In this document: one piece after another, positions 1 to 8,340 of the stretch
Layout of the letters: each line of letters begins with the position of its first letter
Numbering within the stretch: position 1 is the first letter of the stretch
Assembly: GCA_022579005.1 (NCBI GenBank)
Contig: MU402000.1
Coordinates: 1 to 11,573, forward strand
Source of the DNA: Poronia punctata
Taxonomy: Eukaryota; Ascomycota; Sordariomycetes; Xylariales; Xylariaceae
Direction of reading: 5' to 3'
Length of the DNA stretch: 11,573 nt
Translations under genes and position numbers: made by a program
Notes under the pieces: model-generated
What the model saw: only the letters and a program-made list of their open reading frames with translations
Told to the model about the DNA's origin: nothing
The model's database searches: none

Positions 1-1929
1 AAAAATATAGCTTAATACTAGTTTTTTATTATTTTAATTTAGCAGCATATATTAATAAAAATTTATACTTTATTATATAATAAGTTATAAAGCTTACTTA
101 TATAATTTTAGTTTTTTTGCTATATTTTTACAAATATAGCAATTTTTTTAAAAGTAAAAAAAGTATTATTTATTAAATATATTAAAAATAAATTATAAAG
201 TAAAATATAGTTAAATTTTTATAAATTTAAATATAAAGTTAAAATGTTTTTATATTTAATAGCTTAAGTAAAAGTAGCTTACTATTAAAGTATAACTAGC
301 TTATTAGCAAGTAAAAAATTTATTAATTATAAGCGCTTAAAAGTATATAAAGCATATATAGCCTAAATAGCTTATAATACTTAAAAAGTTAAAAAAAGTT
401 AAAAAGCAAGTTAAGTGCTTTAAAAAGCTTAAAAAGCTTATAAAGCTTAAGCTTTTTAGTTAATTATTAATACTTTAAAATATATTTTAAGTTTAAGTAT
501 ATTTTAGCTTATAATTGTTTTATTAGTAAATATAAAAGTTAAACTAAATTTTTATTTTTTAATTAAAAATATATAAAAAAAGTACTAAGCTTTATTAATA
601 ATTATATTATTATTTATAATAATAAACAACTTATTATTTATTATATTATAGCTTTAAATTAAGCTATAATTAATGCTTTTTTGCTATAATACTAGTAATA
701 ATAAACGTTATACTATATATACTATGTTATTAAAATGCTAATATGTTTATTTTTTAAAATCTTTTTAAATAGCTTATAAAAAGTCTTTACTATTAAGCTA
801 TATATATATATACTTTATTATTTTATATAAAACATATATATTTAGCTTATTTTTTATTAGTATTTTAAAGTTAAGTTTTTTTATACTTTATTTTTTAAAA
901 ATAATATACTTTTTTAATAAATAAATAGCTATACTTATTTTTTTAAAAATTTTAACTTAATTTAAGTTATTATTAAAAGCGTTTTTAAAATAAAGTAGTA
1001 CTAACTACTATATATGCTATAATTTTTAATATAGTTAGTTTTTTAATTTTTTTTTAAAAATAAACTAAAGTTATATAATAATAATACTATTATAAATTAA
1101 TACTAATTAGTTTTTAAATTAGCTATAAGTTAAAAATAATAAAAATGCTTACTATTTTTTATTTTATTAGTATATAACTTATAAAACGCTTATTATAATT
1201 TAGCATATACTTTTTTTACTTACTTTATTTTTTTAAGTAATTATATAATAATTTAAGTTAAATTTTTTATTTATTATTTACTTAAATATAATAAGTTTTA
1301 AAAGCAATATAAAGCTAAAGCAACTTTAAATTAAGTAAAAAATAAGTATAACAATAGTTTTTATTTTTAAACCTTGCTTTTTTATAATTACTAATTTAAC
1401 TACTAATTAGTATTAGTTTAGCTAAGGGTTAATATAATTATAATACATTATTATTTATAATATTATATTAACTTAATTAGTTAAAAGAAAAAAGAAGTTA
1501 TAAGAACTTTTTTTAGCAAGTTTTATATAGCTATAAAAGTTTATAATTAATTAAAACCTATTAGCAATATAAAAAAAATACGTATACTTTATATATTTAA
1601 TATATAAAAAACGCGTACTTTTTATATATTAGTTATGTACTATATACATATACTGCACATATACCTTTTTAATAAAGTAAGTTTAATATAATTTATAATA
1701 AATATATAAAAAACCAAATATTTATGTTTATAAGATATTTACGTTTTAATAGTCTTAATATAGTTAATAAGGTTAAGGGTATTAAAAGAGATTTTAATAA
1801 CTTATACTTTTTTTACTTTAATTTAAAACTTGTTTACGCTTTATACTTTTTACTACTTTTAAAAATTAATAACTTTATATTAATATATTTTATTAAAAAT
1901 TTAATTTAAATATAATTAAAGCATAAGTA
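1..1929. other. AT-rich RIP-like block, no readable gene
   Basis: This stretch is almost entirely A and T; most remaining G and C sit in AGCT, GCT, ACT or AGT contexts. Reading it in several frames gives stop codons (TAA, TAG) every few codons, and no domain is recognisable. A 61-codon open frame at 1724-1909 (+) encodes only a hydrophobic, Asn/Leu/Phe/Tyr-rich string with no motif I know, and I treat it as chance or debris. The part from about 1481 to 1910 is somewhat less saturated than 1-1440, since it keeps GpA dinucleotides and a few CpG. The likely origin is one or more transposon copies mutated beyond recognition. That origin is inferred from composition and from the recognisable transposon further right. 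Confidence 0.75.
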
Positions 1930-2237
1930 TAAGCAGCTGCTAGCTAGCTAGTAATTTGCTTATATACTATAATTTTTACTTAGCTATAGCTATATTAATT
2001 AAGCTTAATAAAAGCTTTGCTATTAATATAGCTATATAATGCTAACTTATAAAATGCTAGCTAGGCTTATTAATAAAACCTTATTTTATTAAGCTTATTA
2101 TATACTTTTTTTGCTAGCTAGCTATAAAGCTTATGCTTTTTTAATATATATACTAATTAACTTTATAAAATATATATTTATAAGTATGCTATAAATAGCT
2201 TAGTTTATAAGCTTATAAGGCTTTACTTATAACTTTA
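1930..2237 (+). repeat. Repeat copy 1, heavily C-to-T mutated
   Basis: This is a direct repeat of 2440-2746 at an offset of 510 bp. Positions 1930-2198 align without gaps to 2440-2708. By hand I count 44 differences, all transitions, and in 42 of them this copy carries the A or T. A weaker alignment with a one-base shift and a few transversions continues to about 2237. The copy opens with the palindrome AGCAGCTGCT followed by a CTAG run. No coding function is evident. It is probably part of a dispersed transposon or repeat family, with the ends unknown. Confidence 0.9.
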
Positions 2238-2439
2238 TTTTTTATATTATATTTTTTATATATATTTTATAGCGCTAGTAAATTAAAATTAACTTGCTTA
2301 CTATTTTTATTTTAACTAGCTAGTGCTATATATTATTAAAAAAAAAGGTTTTTAAAAATAAAAAAGGCTTAAATAAACTAGAATAGCTATATATTTTATT
2401 TTTTAGTTTTTTATTTTAAGTTTTTTTTATTTTTTTAGC
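2238..2439. other. AT-rich spacer between repeat copies
   Basis: This 0.2 kb segment separates the two repeat copies and has no readable coding frame. It holds an imperfect inverted repeat (2270-2289 with 2309-2328) and several T-runs. I see no counterpart of it after the second copy, so the arrangement is not a simple tandem array of a 510-bp unit. Confidence 0.6.
2270..2328. repeat. Decayed inverted repeat (20-bp arms)
   Basis: Positions 2270-2289 pair with 2309-2328 at 16 of 20 positions across a 19-bp loop. Three of the four mismatches are transitions, as expected if a once better-paired hairpin was hit by C-to-T mutation. It could be the remnant of a small foldback element or an internal hairpin of a larger repeat. 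In DNA this AT-rich some inverted repeats arise by chance. Confidence 0.4.
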
Positions 2440-2746
2440 TAAGCAGCTGCTAGCTAGCTAGCAATCTGCTTATATACTATAATTTTTACTTAGCTATAGC
2501 TATATTAATTAGGCTTAATAAAAGCCTTGCTATTAATATAGCTGCATAACGCTAACTTGTAAAATATTAGCTAGGCCTACTAATAAGACCTTATCTTATC
2601 GGGCCTGCTACGCACCTTTTTTGCTAGCCAGCTATAAAGCTTACGCTCCCTTAATATACGTACTAATTAACCCTACAAAATGTGTGCCTGCAAGTGTGCT
2701 GTAGATAGTATGTTTTTTTTTACATGCGGCCTTTCCTGCGGTCTCA
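2440..2746 (+). repeat. Repeat copy 2, spanning the composition boundary
   Basis: This is the partner of 1930-2237. Its first 120 bases are nearly as AT-rich as copy 1 (only 8 differences up to about 2550). The rest becomes steadily richer in G and C, with 36 differences between about 2550 and 2708. It therefore preserves a less mutated version of the repeat. Short open frames overlapping its right end (2641-2844 on - and 2680-2880 on +) lie opposite each other and match nothing I recognise. The right limit is soft because similarity to copy 1 fades after about 2746. Confidence 0.88.
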
Positions 2747-3505
2747 CGGACTACCCCGACGACCGTTGTATTGTACATCGCCCAGACGGAGGCCAAGAGG
2801 GAAGGATTTTCGATGGCACGATGGATGCAAACGGCGCAATTCACTATCTGATCATGATGGTCTATCTTATGTGGTGTTAGGGAGGAGAAATGGTTTAAGC
2901 TAAAAGATTAGCGTAGTCACGAGCAACTCTGGCGGAATCCTCCTTTTGCGATTGGCTGCAAATCAGCAAGGTCAAGAACCAACAATTGGTATAGGCAATT
3001 GACTAACGCCGAAGACTCTCCACCTATCACAGTGACAGGGTGGGTTAGTGTGTTCAGTAGCTTGGTTTACATATCTTGATCAGTTGGTTTGGCGTCATGT
3101 TTGTCAATGCCCTAATCTCTCGGATCGTGAGCCGCAACTCGGCAAAAAGCTTAGACGACTTGATATTTTAGTGTTCATTATAAGGTTGAGAATCAAGTCT
3201 AGGCTTTAAGATTAGATTGCAGGGTCTTAAAAAGTTAAGCTTGTTAGTTTTGCGTAATCCGTTCCAAGTTTCAAGTATGACTCTCAAGGCTAGCTAAAGT
3301 AGCGTATCGTGTGTGCTAATTGCGACCAGACATATTCAAGTTGAGGTTGTTGACAGCTTGCTCTGGCGATCCGGAGAGGGTCTTTACGAGAACAAATGGT
3401 AACGTGAATGAGGTTCAAGATACCGGAGGGACTAGACGGGACCACAGGCGATCATTAAGGCTCTTCATTTCCTTTCGATTACGTATGCTCTGAAACTAAC
3501 CTAGA

Positions 3506-3521
3506 TACCTACAAGTAGGTA
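3506..3521. repeat. Short perfect hairpin
   Basis: TACCTAC and GTAGGTA pair over 7 bp with a two-base AA loop. There is no T-run after it and no gene beside it, so nothing suggests a terminator. It may be chance in a 2.4 kb stretch. Confidence 0.45.
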
Positions 3522-4565
3522 CATTGAACAAAAGCGTTCTTTCCAAGGGAACCAGACTTGTTGCTACAGAAGACGGAAACTGCGGGAAGGAAGCGACCCG
3601 TCCATGGCTATGATCAGTCGGAGAACGAAATTTTTCTTACTGAACCCAACAAACAGGGGAAACAACAACGTTGTCGGATCCTTTGGACAATTACGATGTC
3701 GCACGGGCAACTGACATCCGTAGGAAGACAAAAAAACTCATAAGATTTCTCACCGTCTTACTGCTATGTATGTAACCTAGGTAGGATGCAGGCTTACTGC
3801 TGTATCTCCATAGCATACAGATAAAACTACCAGGTATTGAGTGAAAAGCCATGGTATGTTTCCGAGGCGTAGGAATATACTTCTTCAGCCCCATGTCCCT
3901 AATAATGGAATTTGAGATGCTTATCGGATCACAATGATATGTAAAAGATCGCAATTAATGTATTTGCTTATGCGGAGTTGTGGTAATTAAAAGGTGTCGT
4001 ACATCATGATGCGGGGGATAACCGGAATACCACCTGTATCCTCTGATGATGCCGAACCAACACATAAAATCTGAGTCTGGACTCATGGACCATGATGCGC
4101 CTACGAGTATACAAATTTAGGGGAGCCTGGTCCATTATGTAAGTACGTACTGAGTATACGGAGCAGGTACTCCTTTACGTCTAGCAAGTAGCAGACGCAC
4201 CGAGGTATCGTTATGTATTTATACCGCAAGACTACCTTGACCATGTTAAGCAACATAATTAGCTTGACAGAAATCATGCTTAGCCCGAGATATTTGGAAG
4301 CAAAGAGGGCTAATTCAAAAATAGCAACCTTTGCTAAGTACTTGCATCCGCGTGATGAATGCTACGTGATCAAGTGATCTTGATGTAGCCTACCTCTTAG
4401 CCTGCTTCTGCCAATATTACCCCGAAATAGAAACGGACAAATTAGCTCATATATCCCGAACTGCCATTCTCTCTTGCTACGTCGTACCTATGTAATCATA
4501 TCACTTTGGTACCTACTGTAGATCGCACCTCAACATCTCATGCGCTAGGACAAATACTGGTTGAC

Positions 4566-4576
4566 AAGGTTCCTTT

Positions 4577-4609
<33 letters not shown>

Positions 4610-4612
4610 TTC
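4566..4612 (+). repeat. 30-base A tract flanked by 7-bp direct repeats
   Basis: An uninterrupted run of 30 A occupies 4578-4607. The heptamer AAGGTTC lies just before it (4566-4572) and again at its end (4606-4612, using the last two A of the run). Only five bases (CTTTC) separate the first heptamer from the A run. Known poly(A) retroposons such as LINEs, SINEs and processed copies leave an A tail between target-site duplications. This could be an extremely 5'-truncated insertion of that kind, but an expanded homopolymer with a coincidental short repeat is also possible. No body of a retroposon is visible. Confidence 0.5.
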
Positions 4613-5130
4613 TGCATATGACAGGGAAGTCATCGGGTGATCTTCCTTATTACGAGTTCTAACTACGTGTACGTATCTCGCAATGAACAACCTCAAGCTC
4701 TTCACCCCGCCAAAGCCCCTGTCCAGCTGTTGCCCTAAGTAAATTTAAAGGCTGGATCTGTAATCTGTATTACTACAAACATCCTAGATAGGCACTATAG
4801 GGATTGGCAGCTGACTCACAGAAGCTTAACATGGACGTAATTTTACAGTTGTTCGTCCACTTACATAATGAATACCGGCCAAGGTTAGTGGCGTAAGGTC
4901 TGTTGGTAAATGTGATGTAGGCGGTATTACCTATATACATGTCTAACAAACTAATGTGTCCATCTGGTGAGAAAAAGATACGAAAAAGATAAGGAATATC
5001 GAGTTCATTGCATGTGTATCTTTAGACTTGCATGGCCTCATTTTACCCCCATGTTATGTCGATGCCACATTGTTGCCCATTCTCCTAAATGTTATGTACT
5101 GCCGCCCCTGATTCCTAGCGCTGCTGTTTT

Positions 5131-5219
5131 TGGTATTTAGACTATAATTTAAACCTAATTAGGCAAGGTACGCGCTGTGCGCCTTATTTTAGCTACTGCT
5201 TAACTTAAACAATATAAAA
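5131..5219. other. Right boundary of the ordinary-composition island
   Basis: Over roughly 90 bases the sequence passes from balanced composition to AT-rich DNA. It contains a last GC-rich patch at 5165-5185 that is an imperfect palindrome (AAGG and CCTT at its ends, GCGC-like centre). No gene or terminal motif of a transposon is evident at the junction. As on the left side, the change is graded and not a clean breakpoint. Confidence 0.55.
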
Positions 5220-5520
5220 AGTAGGGCATACTTTAAAAAAGAGAATGTAGATCTTTAAAACGTATAGCATTTTTTAATATAATATAAATAAGTATACTAC
5301 TTTTAAAAAACTACTAAGTTAAATATTTTTTTGCTTTTAAAAGTTTTAAAAAAATAGTATTATATTTATTTTACTAGCAAAATAGCTTTATATAAAAAAG
5401 CAGCTTATAATGCTTTTAATAAAATAACGTTTAAATAACTTATATAGCTATTTAATATAAAAACTTTTTAAATATAAAAAAACTAACTTTTTAGTGCTTA
5501 TTAGTTTAACTTTGTTAGCT

Positions 5521-5840
5521 TTTATATTGCTATTACCTTTTTCTTTGCTTTTTTTTTTACTTTTGCTGCTAAATACGTATATAAGGTTATTATAAACTAC
5601 GTTAGTATTAAATATAGCTACGGCAGCGGCAGTAGCAGCCCTTATAGCTTTTATAAAGGGACTATAAACAGCAAAAAAGGCAGCAGCATTACAAACAGCA
5701 GCAAAAAAGAAAGCATTACAAACAAAAGCTGCAAAAAGGGCTATTAGCGCTAAAGTTTATTAAAAAGGGCTTTAAATAAGCATAGCAAAAGCAAAAGTAC
5801 TATTGCTTACTATAGCAGTGCTAGCAGTGCTTTTTAAAGT
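5521..5840 (+). pseudogene. Coding-like Ala/Lys-rich remnant, family unclear
   Basis: One forward frame (codons starting at 5521) reads for about 105 codons with only a handful of TAA stops, which could be former CAA/CAG or TGG codons. The first part is Leu/Phe-rich, as expected from a Pro/Ser/Leu-rich stretch after C-to-T change. The second part (from about 5617) is rich in GCA, AAA and CAA codons, giving an Ala/Lys/Gln segment that looks helical. An in-frame 27-bp duplication (starts at 5686 and 5713) repeats Ala-Leu-Gln-Thr. The composition faintly recalls the basic, coiled C-terminal tails of fungal pogo-type transposases, but no DDE core can be read upstream, so that assignment is only a guess. 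A non-coding GCA-rich low-complexity tract is the alternative. Confidence 0.35.
5686..5739 (+). repeat. Two-copy 27-bp tandem repeat
   Basis: The 12-mer GCATTACAAACA occurs at 5686-5697 and again at 5713-5724, a spacing of 27 bp (nine codons). The rest of each unit is similar and A-rich with GCA. The duplication stays in the coding-like frame described for 5521-5840. It is also unusually rich in CpA for this AT-rich block. Confidence 0.65.
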
Positions 5841-6094
5841 GCTAAAATAAACTATTACTATAAAGCTTAAAGCTGCTAATATTTAAAGTTATTTTTTAAA
5901 TTTTGTAATATAAAAAAAAGTAGCTAAAAAAAAAGCTACTAGTTTAAATTTACAGCACTTTTTTTTAATGCTTATTTATACTAGTAAAATATTTGCTTTT
6001 TATTAAAGTATTAAAAATATAATAATAATATATTAAATGCTTTTATAAAGCATAAAATAACCAATTTTAGCTAGTTTTTAATATTTTAACAAGC

Positions 6095-6123
6095 TTTTTT
6101 TTTTTTTTTTTTCTTTTTTTTTT
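6095..6123 (-). repeat. Oligo-T tract (poly-A on the minus strand)
   Basis: Eighteen T, one C, then ten T. Read on the minus strand this is an A tract, so it could be the 3' tail of a LINE-like element whose body would lie to the right (above 6123) in minus orientation. I could not read a reverse transcriptase there. Slippage expansion of a T-run in AT-rich DNA is the simpler explanation. Confidence 0.4.
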
Positions 6124-8148
6124 ACATTACTTAAAAATTACTAACTAGTAATAACTAGTTTACTTAGCTTATATTAATTTAAAGCTACTAATAAAAGTTA
6201 AAATTTTTAAAATATAGCTTTATTTTCTTTTTTATTATAACTATTTAAAATTGCATATATTTATTTTACTTGCTACTTATTTGCATATAAAAAAAATAGC
6301 AATATAGTAAGCCTATTTAGCGTTTAAAAAAGCTAACGTAAAGCTTTAAAAGCTTGCTTTTTTAGTAAGCAAAAAATATAGCTTAATATTTTTTATAAAC
6401 AGCTTTAAAAGCTTTTTAACTAACTTTTAGCTTAATAATTTTATTAAAAAATATATAATTTTAGCACTTAATAAAGTAATAATTAGTTTGCTAGCTTAAA
6501 GCTTTTTTAAAACAGTTTTTTTTAGCTTATATAACTTTTATAGTAGTTTTATATAAATAAAAGCTAGTATAATTTAAGTTGCTAAGCTAAAATTTTAGCT
6601 TTAAATAACTACTTTTAGCTTTTAAAGTAAACTAAATCTTATAATTATAATACTTTTTTATATAGTACTAGGCTTACTAGTAGCAATTTTGCTAGTAAGT
6701 ATACTTTAAATAAGCTAGCATTATAAGTTAGTTTATAAATTTAGCATAAAAGTTATTTTAATAGCTTAAAGCTTTATTTTTTTTATTATAGTAAGCTATA
6801 TGCTTTTAAAAAATTAATATGCTATTAAAATTATAATTAATTTTAAGTAGCTTTTAAGCTTGCTAGCGCTAGCGTTGTTGTTTTTTATTACTAACTTTTA
6901 TAAAAGTAAGTAAAATAATAAAAGTAGCAATAGCTTTAAAATGCTTATTACCTATATAGTTAAGCTATTAAAAAAAAAAAGCATATTTAAAAGTTAGTTA
7001 GTTAACTAAAAAAGGTTTATACTTTTTTTTTAAAAGCTTTTTTTACTGCTTTTTTATGCTAGCTTAAGCGTTACTTATAATATACTATAAGTATAGCTAT
7101 AACTAAGTATTAAGCTAAGTAGTTACTAAAGCGTTATAAGTAGCTTTTGCTTTATTAGTTATTATAATATAAAAAAGCAAGATTTAAAAAAATTTGCAAA
7201 GCTTATTAATTTAGCTTAGTACTTATACTATTAAAAGCTTTTTTTTATTAAGCAAGATTGCAAAAGCAAAAATAAAAGTAGTATTAAAGCAAGTAGTGCT
7301 AATAATTTAAAAAAACGGCTTATTATATATATTAACTTAGCAAGTTATTTATTAGCTAAAAAATATAAGTAAATAGGTTAAAAATAAGTAAAAAAAAAAA
7401 TACTTTATAGGTTACGTTAAGCATAATAACTTTAAGTAAAAACTGCTATATTTTTTTAAAAAAAAAAAGTAACTAAACAAGCTAGTATATTTAACTTTTA
7501 TAATAATTATTTATATACTATATGTTATTTGCTTATAAGTTATAAATAATTTAAGCGTAGTTTATATATAAACCTTTATTTGCTTGCTTTTTGCAGTTTA
7601 TATAATTTTTAACGTTGTTTTTAGTAATAAATATAAATAAATTAACACTAATAATAGCTTTATATACTTGCTACTAAGTAAAAAAATTATTTATACTAGT
7701 TAATATAATATTTTTAATAGCTATTATTTGTTGCTAGCAGTACTAGCAAGTATTAAATATAGCTAAGTAGCTATAGTAGTAGTTTTTAACTATAAAACAT
7801 TATAAATTTACATATTTATACAGCTTTGCACTTTTTTTAAAAAGGTATTTTAAAAATAATAATATTAAAGTTTAGCAGCTTATAACGCTTTTTAACCGCT
7901 TTTTAGTATTGCTAATATAATAAGCAATAGTATATAAAGTATACTAGCTAGCTTGCTTATTAGCAGATTTAGCTACTTTAAAGGTATAGCTATTAAAAAT
8001 AGCAAATTTTTACTATGCTTGCAAGCTTTTTTTAAAAGTAATAAAATTTGCATTTATAAGTAGCGGAGGGTTAGTAGTTATAGTAGTAGCAGCGGTAGCA
8101 GCAGCAAATATAAAGCTTGCAAGCGCTAACAAGAAGTAAATAAAGGCT

Positions 8149-8255
8149 AGGCTTTTAAATTTAAGCATTAAGCTTTTAAATTTAGGTAAACGCAGGTTAA
8201 TAAAGCTAAAACCTATAAATATAAGTAGTAAAGGTAAACAAAAGTTAATAAAGCT
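8149..8255 (+). repeat. Cluster of short degenerate direct repeats
   Basis: Two units are each present twice. AGCTTTTAAATTTA-like sequences lie at 8150-8163 and 8171-8184. A 24-bp unit starting AGGTAAAC and ending TTAATAAAGCT lies at 8184-8207 and 8232-8255, with three mismatches. The cluster sits between the saturated block and the G-skewed leader of the copia element. It may be decayed tandem repeats of an LTR or subterminal region; no function can be assigned. Confidence 0.5.
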
Positions 8256-8340
8256 TAGGCTTGCAGTTTTTACTAAAAGTAAAAGCTTAATAAAGTTAGT
8301 TTAGCACTACATTTTATAATTAATATAAAATCTTTAAAAG

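Larger units (their letters stand above)
2747..5130. other. Ordinary-composition island, no credible gene
   Basis: The base composition switches to a balanced, moderately GC-poor mix with CpG, TpC and GpA all present, so this part has escaped the mutation that shaped both flanks. Stops are dense in all six frames. The longest open frame over 2.4 kb is 87 codons (3691-3954, -), which has no recognisable motif and is about what non-coding DNA gives. I saw no convincing spliced gene, tRNA or rRNA by eye. The content is best called unique intergenic or long-decayed sequence. Two small structures inside it are listed separately: a hairpin at 3506-3521 and an A tract at 4578-4607. Confidence 0.7.
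5220..8340. other. AT-rich RIP-like block with degraded repeat debris
   Basis: This is 3.1 kb of saturated AT-rich DNA. Apart from the coding-like tract at 5521-5840, an oligo-T tract at 6095-6123 and short repeats at 8149-8255, I recognise no element. One frame (about 7202-7460, +, codons starting at 7202) reads with relatively few interruptions and a Lys/Ser/Leu-rich content, which may be old coding sequence, but I cannot tie it to a family. The block is probably several mutated transposon fragments lying against the copia element that follows. Confidence 0.65.

Noticed and set aside
1724..1909. 61-codon open frame on the + strand
   Set aside because: It encodes a hydrophobic Asn/Leu/Phe/Tyr-rich string typical of AT-saturated DNA, with no motif, no upstream context and no homology I recognise. 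It was not called as a gene.
1..2560. Mitochondrial DNA or an AT-rich bacterial/protist genome
   Set aside because: The adjoining ordinary-composition DNA, the transition-only repeat divergence and the stop-riddled copia polyprotein fit a RIP-affected fungal nuclear locus better. No mitochondrial gene can be read.
1930..2746. The two repeat copies as LTRs of one element
   Set aside because: They are in direct orientation but only 202 bp of non-coding DNA separates them, far too little for an LTR retrotransposon interior, and no TG...CA ends or primer-binding site is visible.
2641..2880. Opposed short ORFs (2641-2844 on -, 2680-2880 on +)
   Set aside because: They overlap on opposite strands, lie across the end of a non-coding repeat copy, and neither contains a known motif. 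Length is within chance expectation for this composition.
3558..3954. Short ORFs in the island (3558-3743 on +, starting at TTG; 3691-3954 on -)
   Set aside because: Neither has a recognisable domain, signal peptide or plausible splice partners. The first lacks an ATG, and both are surrounded by stops in every frame.
2747..5130. tRNA or 5S rRNA gene in the ordinary-composition island
   Set aside because: I looked for T-loop-like GGTTC-A-TCC patterns (for example near 3261, 4570, 4608 and 4848) but none has a matching stem or a partner A-box at the right distance.
5620..5740. CRISPR-like or functional tandem array
   Set aside because: Only two units of 27 bp with no spacers, in what looks like decayed eukaryotic repeat DNA. 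It is better explained as an in-frame duplication in a coding remnant.
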